DNA from: Hyphomicrobiales bacterium | GTDB lineage: Bacteria > Pseudomonadota > Alphaproteobacteria > Rhizobiales > Beijerinckiaceae | DNA: 10,791 bases | Reading direction: 5' to 3' | NCBI GenBank assembly: GCA_028290085.1 | Contig: JAQGKN010000416.1 | Span: 1-10,791, forward strand | Shown: piece by piece, positions 6,916 through 10,791 of the stretch | Numbering within the stretch: the first letter of the stretch is position 1 | Layout: every line of letters begins with the position of its first letter | Program-made: the position numbers and the translations under genes | Notes under the pieces: model-generated | Databases searched by the model: none | The model's input: only the letters and a program-made list of their open reading frames with translations | Told to the model about the DNA's origin: nothing

Positions 6916-6940
6916 TGCGCACAGAGTGCCAGGATGTCAA
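6916..6940 (-). promoter_or_regulatory. Possible nasT promoter elements
   Basis: On the minus strand a TTGACA hexamer (6940-6935) is followed by TGGCACTCTGTGCGCA (6931-6916). The second sequence has a GG-N10-GC spacing, with a perfect TGGCAC -24 box and GCA at -12 but without the TT, so it may be a sigma54 promoter. The first could be a -35 box, but nothing like TATAAT lies 16-18 bases downstream. A lone NtrC-like half site (TGCACA on the plus strand) is at 6976-6981. Either reading is tentative. Confidence 0.25.
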
Positions 6941-7017
6941 GCGTAAGCTCACCCACTATTTCCACGCTGGTACGTTGCACAGGCGTCAACACACGGCACC
7001 TGGCAGGAGACAGGCCC

Positions 7018-7512
7018 ATGGAACTCGCGCGCAATCGTTTGAGAAACGTCAGCACGCGGCGCGTTCTGGCCGGTGGATTTGCCGGCGCAGCAGGCTTTCT
7101 GATGCTGGCTGGCACCTCGAGCGGGGTGCAGGCCGGCTTCCTCGATCAGCTCTTCGGCCGCGCGCGCGCGCGGGTCTATTCCGCCCCGCCTGCCTATGAT
7201 GGCTACGGCAATCCCTACGGGGAATATGAAGCGGCCCCGCGCCGACGCCGCGCGCCCCGCGCCCACGCGACAACCACGACGCCACAGGCCGCGAAGGTCG
7301 AAGCCCTCTGCTGCAAGAACGGCGGCAACCCCATGAAGGCGATCATGCAAGACGATACGCTGGTCGCCGGCGACATTGTCATGACGCCCAACGGACTGCG
7401 CACCTTCGTGGGGTCACGCACACCTCACAGCGAGGACGATTTCGTCGATATTTCGCGGTCGCGCTATGTGAGCAAATCCCAGCGCAAGCAATTGCTCGCT
7501 CTCGACCGGTGA
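7018..7512 (+). CDS. Secreted proline/arginine-rich protein of unknown function
   Basis: This 164-residue protein is not recognised. An N-terminal basic segment (ARNRLRNVSTRR) leads into a hydrophobic stretch (VLAGGFAGAAGFLMLAG, about 16-32) and a likely signal-peptidase site at VQA-GF (39-40), so export is expected. After FLDQLFGRARAR comes a low-complexity linker rich in Pro, Tyr, Gly and Arg (about 53-88). A compact C-terminal domain follows, with a Cys pair (CCKNGG, 98-103), the stretch GDIVMTPNGLRTFVGS (118-133), and HSEDDFVDISRSRYVSKSQRKQLL near the end. Small exported proteins of this build, ending in a 'GDIVMT..G.R.F.G' region, are common in Hyphomicrobiales and mostly uncharacterised; this is from general recollection, not a search. 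The ATG is chosen because AGGAGA lies 8-9 nt upstream. It is divergent from nasT, with 220 bp between them, and no functional link is evident. Confidence 0.75.
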   Translation: MELARNRLRNVSTRRVLAGGFAGAAGFLMLAGTSSGVQAGFLDQLFGRARARVYSAPPAYDGYGNPYGEYEAAPRRRRAPRAHATTTTPQAAKVEALCCKNGGNPMKAIMQDDTLVAGDIVMTPNGLRTFVGSRTPHSEDDFVDISRSRYVSKSQRKQLLALDR

Positions 7513-7529
7513 GACGCCTCGTCTGTTTT
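7512..7529 (+). terminator. Weak terminator-like hairpin after the 7018-7512 gene
   Basis: AGACG and CGTCT form a 5-bp stem around CCT, directly at the stop codon, followed by GTTTT. The stem is short and the T run has only four bases, so termination would be inefficient at best. Confidence 0.25.
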
Positions 7530-7648
7530 GCCGAACGATGGCTAATGAAGGCTTTCGAAATCCTCAGCAATTCCGCGCATCCGTCGAACCGTCCGGAAAT
7601 GGGAACGTGCCAGCATCTGGAAGCAGATGTCCCTATGCGAGATGCTCC

Positions 7649-7930
7649 ATGGCCACGCGTGAGTCCACTACCCCCGACCTCAAAGTTTGTGGAAATTGTC
7701 GCGCTTTCGCGGCTCAGGATGCGCGCTGCGCAGATCAGGAGAGCCCTGCCTTCGACCAAACGGTCGAGGCCAACGCCTCCTGTTCCAGCTTTCACATCGG
7801 CTTTGGAGCTGCCAAGCGCCTCGCCTGCGGAACACGGGGCGACGTGGCGCAGCATGTGCCGGACGAGCCCTGGGCGGAAAACATGCGCCTGCATCTCTCC
7901 GCCCGCAGCCAGAGCGCCATGCACTCGTGA
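7649..7930 (+). CDS. Small cysteine-motif protein of unknown function
   Basis: This 93-residue protein is not recognised. It starts MATRESTTPDLKVCGNCRAF and has a CxxC pair (CGNC, residues 14-17), a third Cys about nine residues on (DARCADQ), a fourth in NASCSSFHIGFG and a later one in RLACGTRG. Four cysteines in a C-x2-C-x8-C-x18-C pattern could bind zinc or an iron-sulfur cluster. There is no signal peptide or membrane segment, so it is likely cytoplasmic. The frame is open back to an ATG at 7538, but the extra 37 residues are of low quality and that ATG has no ribosome binding site; the later ATG has a weak GAGA about 8 nt upstream. The codons favour G/C in third position, which supports real coding. 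It is convergent with the bicupin gene and ends just before that gene's terminator. Confidence 0.55.
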   Translation: MATRESTTPDLKVCGNCRAFAAQDARCADQESPAFDQTVEANASCSSFHIGFGAAKRLACGTRGDVAQHVPDEPWAENMRLHLSARSQSAMHS

Positions 7931-7931
7931 C

Positions 7932-7967
7932 AAAAAAATCCCGGCGCAGCCCTGAGGCCCGCCGGGA
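7932..7967 (-). terminator. Intrinsic terminator of the bicupin gene
   Basis: On the minus strand, TCCCGGCG pairs perfectly with CGCCGGGA around a 13-nt loop and is followed by seven T residues (7938-7932). It begins 27 bases after the bicupin stop. On the plus strand the same hairpin follows the 7649-7930 gene by 8 nt but has no T run on that side, so it mainly serves the minus strand. Confidence 0.9.
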
Positions 7968-7993
7968 CAATTCACGCCATTCGGCGCCGATGC

Positions 7994-9214
7994 TTACATG
8001 ATGTTTCCGACGGCGTCGCCAGCGGCGGCATCCGCGTAGAACTCAGGCTTCATGCGCGACTCGATGCCTTCTTCGGCAAGACGGCGTGCGAATTCCTGAC
8101 GCAGATAGGGATCCTCGTCGCAATAGGGGATCGCGCTGCCGCCCTTCTTGAGGTCGATCGCGCCGTAATCCATCAGTGCTTCGCCGGGACGGCCAGCCTT
8201 GCGCGAACGCTGGTTGTTCGGGCCGTGCCAGGCGCTGACGCGCAGCGGATCCTTGCTGATGCCGAAATGCTGGTGGAACCAGTCACCCGACATCGGAGCC
8301 GCCGAGACGAGACCGCCGTACTCATAGTTCTGCTGCTTGACGAACTCGCCCTTGCCGTCAGCCCAGGGGTTCATGCCCAGTTCCGCCGGCCAAGTGTAGG
8401 TGTAGCCCTTGCCCTTCAGGCAGAGCAACACAGCGGCCGACATGTGCTTGTGGGCCTTGGAATAACGGCCGGTCTCGTGCTGACCGATCCAGAGGTAGAA
8501 GCGGTTGCCGGCCATGTGCGGCTCGACGCGACGATAGCCCGGCGAACGGCGGTTATCGAGCGGCAGCTCGCAATTGACGAGATCGGGGATGAAGTTGGTA
8601 CGGCGCATGGCGAGGCCGCGCACCGGATCGGGCTCTACATCCTCGACCGACTTGAAGAAATCATCGGCGCCCGTGTAGCGGTCGGTGAAGTCGAAGTCGC
8701 TGTTGAAGATGAAGTTGCTGTTGTCGAACAGGTTCATCACGTTCGGCGCGGTGGTGCCGCAATAGAGCAACGCCGGGGTGTTGGTCGCGTTCACGAAGCG
8801 ATGGCTGGCGTTCAGCGGAATGGTGAAGCAGGAGCCCTTCTGCCATTCGAACGTCTGCTTCTTGGACGGGTCCTTCCAGACTTCCGTTGAACCGCGGCCG
8901 TCGACGACGAACACGACCTTCTCATACATGTGCTTGTCGACGTTCAGCGCGCCGCCCGGCGGCACTTCGACGACATAGGAACCCCAGAGGCCCTCGGTGC
9001 CAAACAGCTGGATATAGCTACCGCGTCCGCCGAGCCGCTTCCACGGCTGCAGGGGGAGGTCGAGGACCGTCCGCACGCCGATATCGCGATAAACCGGGAT
9101 ACCCTCGGATTCCATGAACTTGTCATAGGGCATCGCAGGGCGGGCAAACTTGCCGAGACCGGCGTTTTCGCCAGCCTTCGGCTCGTGCCAATGGGAGGGG
9201 GCGTCATGCGGCAT
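7994..9214 (-). CDS. Bicupin-domain protein of unknown substrate
   Basis: This 406-residue cytoplasmic protein has two cupin barrels. Cupin 1 (about 77-152) contains VVEVPPGGALNVDKHMYEKVVFVVDG, where the usual HxH is reduced to one His (H95) with E98 nearby, then H138 in NASHRF. Cupin 2 (about 238-335) contains ETGRYSKAHKHMSAAVLLCLKGKG with a full HxH (H255, H257) but no clear Glu, then HQHFGI (H314, H316) and an ending RVSAWHG. Site 2 therefore looks able to bind a metal, while site 1 looks incomplete. Bicupins include gentisate-type dioxygenases, oxalate decarboxylases and isomerases; none fits clearly, and no pathway neighbour helps. The ATG at 9214 has AGGA four bases upstream. It may share a transcript with the 66-residue gene 129 bp upstream, and a strong terminator follows the stop. 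Confidence 0.8.
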   Translation of the reverse strand: MPHDAPSHWHEPKAGENAGLGKFARPAMPYDKFMESEGIPVYRDIGVRTVLDLPLQPWKRLGGRGSYIQLFGTEGLWGSYVVEVPPGGALNVDKHMYEKVVFVVDGRGSTEVWKDPSKKQTFEWQKGSCFTIPLNASHRFVNATNTPALLYCGTTAPNVMNLFDNSNFIFNSDFDFTDRYTGADDFFKSVEDVEPDPVRGLAMRRTNFIPDLVNCELPLDNRRSPGYRRVEPHMAGNRFYLWIGQHETGRYSKAHKHMSAAVLLCLKGKGYTYTWPAELGMNPWADGKGEFVKQQNYEYGGLVSAAPMSGDWFHQHFGISKDPLRVSAWHGPNNQRSRKAGRPGEALMDYGAIDLKKGGSAIPYCDEDPYLRQEFARRLAEEGIESRMKPEFYADAAAGDAVGNIM

Positions 9215-9265
9215 GGGATCCTCGCTGGTTGGTGGGGCGTGCTGTTCTTAAGGATGCAGCTTGAG

Positions 9266-9283
9266 CCGCTACTTTCGTAGCGG
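9266..9283 (-). other. Hairpin with GAAA tetraloop upstream of the bicupin gene
   Basis: The minus strand reads CCGCTAC-GAAA-GTAGCGG, a perfect 7-bp stem with a GNRA tetraloop, about 52 bases before the bicupin ATG. No T run follows, so it is not a terminator. It may be a structured part of the bicupin 5' leader or an RNA processing site; the role is unknown. Confidence 0.55.
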
Positions 9284-9343
9284 TGGCCGATCCTCCAACT
9301 ATCAGACCGGAACGCCTCTTCCAAGCGGCCAGTTGGCCCGCCT

Positions 9344-9544
9344 CTAACCGCCCCCGCGATTAGCCTCCTCGCGCATATCGGCGAGTTCGGCGCTCAGCAT
9401 TTCAATCCGCTCCAGCCAGCGCGCCAGATCGCGTTTCACATCGAGAGTCGATTGCTCCTCCTCGATCTGGCGCACCTTGGCTTTCACCTGATCGATAAGG
9501 GCGATGGCCTCTCGCCACGACCTGTCGAAATCGAACATCGGCAT
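9344..9544 (-). CDS. Small coiled-coil protein of unknown function (66 residues)
   Basis: This short protein (MPMFDFDRSWREAIALI...) is almost entirely helical and charged. Heptad-like spacing of Ile, Leu and Val runs through residues 13-55 (AIALIDQVKAKVRQIEEEQ, then WLERIEMLSAELADMREE), suggesting a coiled coil that forms a dimer or docks on a partner. It has no signal peptide, cysteines or catalytic-looking residues, and ends in a glycine-rich tail. The case for a real gene rests on a strong GAGGAG ribosome binding site 6 nt before the ATG and a coherent amphipathic sequence. It is 129 bp upstream of the bicupin gene on the same strand and could be co-transcribed with it. The family is not recognised. 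Confidence 0.65.
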   Translation of the reverse strand: MPMFDFDRSWREAIALIDQVKAKVRQIEEEQSTLDVKRDLARWLERIEMLSAELADMREEANRGGG

Positions 9545-9793
9545 TATCCGCTCCTCTGGCCCGCGGCACCATTATGACAACGAATCGTGACGACCGTGAG
9601 CATTCTAGGCTAGCCGAACGCATCGGGTCCGCCTTTCCGGTGCAACGCAGGTTACGGGCATCTCGTCGCAGGCGCCGCTTATTTTGCCAAGCATCACCAA
9701 GTAGCCACTGCGCAAGCATGGACTTTGCAATGAAGCGCGTCTGTGCGACCTTGGCCCATCATTCAATGGAAGTGAGACCTTCTGGGGGAAGCC

Positions 9794-10177
9794 ATGCCGA
9801 GACTGAAACGCTGGACCGTCGCCGTGCTCTCGGGGATGATCATGGCCGCCTTATTCGCCAGCGCTGCAAGTGCCGACAGCATGACCTTCAGATTGCGGAG
9901 CTTTTCCAAATACGCCGTGGATGTCGCCTTCTACTCCCAGAACCGCCAAACGGTCTGGCCGAGGCCCGGCCGCGTCTATGTGCTGCGTGATTATAACGTC
10001 ACCAGCTACAAACTGAGTTGCGTCTCGGGCGAGCGCATCTGCTACGGGGGAACGGTCAAGGGCGACGCCGCCCATTTCTGGGGCGTCAGCTCCAGTGGCA
10101 AACAGGTCTGTCAGGAGTGCTGCTACACCTGCAACGGCGGCAACATCACACCGATCATCAATCTCAACGCGCGCTGA
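9794..10177 (+). CDS. Small secreted cysteine-rich protein of unknown function
   Basis: This 127-residue protein is not recognised. Residues 1-28 form a clear signal peptide: basic start MPRLKRW, hydrophobic core VAVLSGMIMAALFASA, and a cut at ASA-D. The mature part of about 100 residues starts with a beta-rich segment (SMTFRLRSFSKYAVDVAFYSQNRQTVWP) and carries six cysteines: C76, C83, then C106, C109, C110 and C113 in VCQECCYTCNGG. Disulfide bonding in the periplasm or outside the cell is likely, and the C-x2-CC-x2-C knot could also bind a metal. The ATG follows a GGGGGAAG site by about 3-5 nt. It is convergent with the TetR gene, whose stop is 7 nt away, with no terminator visible between them. 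Confidence 0.75.
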   Translation: MPRLKRWTVAVLSGMIMAALFASAASADSMTFRLRSFSKYAVDVAFYSQNRQTVWPRPGRVYVLRDYNVTSYKLSCVSGERICYGGTVKGDAAHFWGVSSSGKQVCQECCYTCNGGNITPIINLNAR

Positions 10178-10184
10178 GCAGACG

Positions 10185-10751
10185 TCACCGCGCGGCGCTA
10201 TTCACCAGCCCCTGGAGAACGACGTAAACGGAAAAAGTGAAGGCCTCGTCGGTCGATCCGGCATCCTGAAAATGGTTTTCGATCTCCAGAGCGACAAAAC
10301 CGTGCAGGAAACTGGTCGCGCAACGCGTTGCTGCCAAAGCATGGCCAGATCCCACAAGTGCCGTGATCACCTCCACCACCGGCACCAGAGCAGTCCGCTC
10401 CGCCTCCAGACCCGCCGCCTTTAGCTCTGGACGGTGAATCAGCCGGTAGATCTCCGGCCGGCGCCGCCCAAAATCCCGATAGGCGGTCGCGAGCTTGATA
10501 AAGGCGAGCGGCGGCGGGTGTCCCTCTGCTGCCAGACGGAGCGCCTCCTCAAACCGCCCCAGCGCATCGGTCTTCACAGCTTGAAGCAGCGCCGCTTTGT
10601 CTTTAAAACGCTTATAGAGCGAGGGCGCACGGATGCCGACGGCCTCCGCCACATCGCGCAAGGTGAGTGCGTCGACCCCTCGGGCGCGGATCATGCGACG
10701 CGCGGCGACGACGATGTCCTTCTCGGACGTCTTTGCGATGGCCGGACTCAA
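10185..10751 (-). CDS. TetR/AcrR-family transcriptional regulator
   Basis: This 188-residue protein has an N-terminal TetR DNA-binding domain (about residues 10-57): AARRMIRARGVDALTLRDVAEAVGIRAPSLYKRFKDKAALLQAV, with the helix-turn-helix at about 30-49 and the family's conserved SLYKRFKDK. The C-terminal helices (about 65-188) form the ligand-binding and dimer region and include YRDFGRRRPEIYRLIHRPE and FLHGFVALEIENHF; this resembles the WHG-type C-terminal domain of some TetR proteins. The ligand and target genes are unknown. The start is probably TTG at 10751, since no in-frame ATG precedes it; AGG lies four bases upstream. There is also no in-frame stop between it and the window edge, so a longer N-terminus starting beyond 10791 is possible. 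Its target is often a neighbouring gene, which may lie outside the window. Confidence 0.88.
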   Translation of the reverse strand: MSPAIAKTSEKDIVVAARRMIRARGVDALTLRDVAEAVGIRAPSLYKRFKDKAALLQAVKTDALGRFEEALRLAAEGHPPPLAFIKLATAYRDFGRRRPEIYRLIHRPELKAAGLEAERTALVPVVEVITALVGSGHALAATRCATSFLHGFVALEIENHFQDAGSTDEAFTFSVYVVLQGLVNSAAR

Positions 10752-10791
10752 TGGACCTGTCCGCAGCGAAGGATTCTGCCGATAGCCATCC

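Noticed and set aside
7379..7975. Minus-strand open frame of 198 codons spanning two small plus-strand genes
   Set aside because: It runs through the bicupin terminator hairpin and has no recognisable domain or ribosome binding site; the plus-strand genes there fit better.
9309..9334. GGAAC-N17-AGTT on the plus strand, like a general stress (EcfG) promoter
   Set aside because: The -10 part is imperfect and no plus-strand gene follows; it would only give antisense RNA over the 66-residue gene.
9602..9607. TAGAAT -10-like box upstream of the 66-residue gene
   Set aside because: No -35 element lies 16-18 bases upstream, so it may be chance.
9574..9990. Plus-strand open frame of 138 codons overlapping the secreted cysteine-rich gene
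   Set aside because: It has no signal peptide or motif and overlaps in another frame a gene with a clear signal peptide and ribosome binding site.

Overview
The window looks like the chromosome of a high-GC alphaproteobacterium, probably of the order Hyphomicrobiales (Rhizobiales). This rests on the nitrate-assimilation gene set and its NasS/NasT control, the strong C/G third-position bias, and small secreted proteins of a type common in that order. The genus cannot be read from the sequence.

Positions 1-6797 hold one functional block, all on the minus strand. In transcription order it reads nasT, nasS, a regulatory leader, nrtA, nrtB, nrtD, a NirB-like FAD oxidoreductase, and the start of a ferredoxin-type nitrite reductase (nirA) that runs off the left edge. 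NrtA, NrtB and NrtD form an ABC importer for nitrate/nitrite. The flavoprotein and NirA belong to the reduction steps; a nitrate reductase gene would be expected beyond the left edge. NasS (a cytoplasmic nitrate sensor related to NrtA) and NasT (an ANTAR RNA-binding antiterminator) overlap by ATGA.

The 285 bp between nasS and nrtA contain what looks like a complete control region. In transcription order there are two NtrC-like sites about 31 bp apart, a -24/-12 (sigma54-like) promoter, two hairpins with hexaloops of the ANTAR type (A at loop position 1, G at position 4), and an intrinsic terminator. The second hairpin shares its bases with the 5' arm of the terminator, so the two folds exclude each other. 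This suggests two-input control: nitrogen limitation through NtrC/sigma54, and nitrate through NasS/NasT antitermination.

Positions 6798-10791 hold genes with no evident link to nitrate. On the plus strand are a secreted proline/arginine-rich protein (7018-7512), a small cysteine-motif protein (7649-7930) and a secreted cysteine-rich protein (9794-10177). On the minus strand are a bicupin protein (7994-9214) with a clear terminator, a 66-residue coiled-coil protein with a strong ribosome binding site (9344-9544), and a TetR-family repressor (10185-10751) that appears to use a TTG start. No tRNA, rRNA, insertion sequence, CRISPR array or attachment site was seen. No gap between genes exceeds 300 bases.

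Nothing here is clearly a new type of system. The most informative element is the nrtA leader; the least understood genes are the bicupin and the small proteins.
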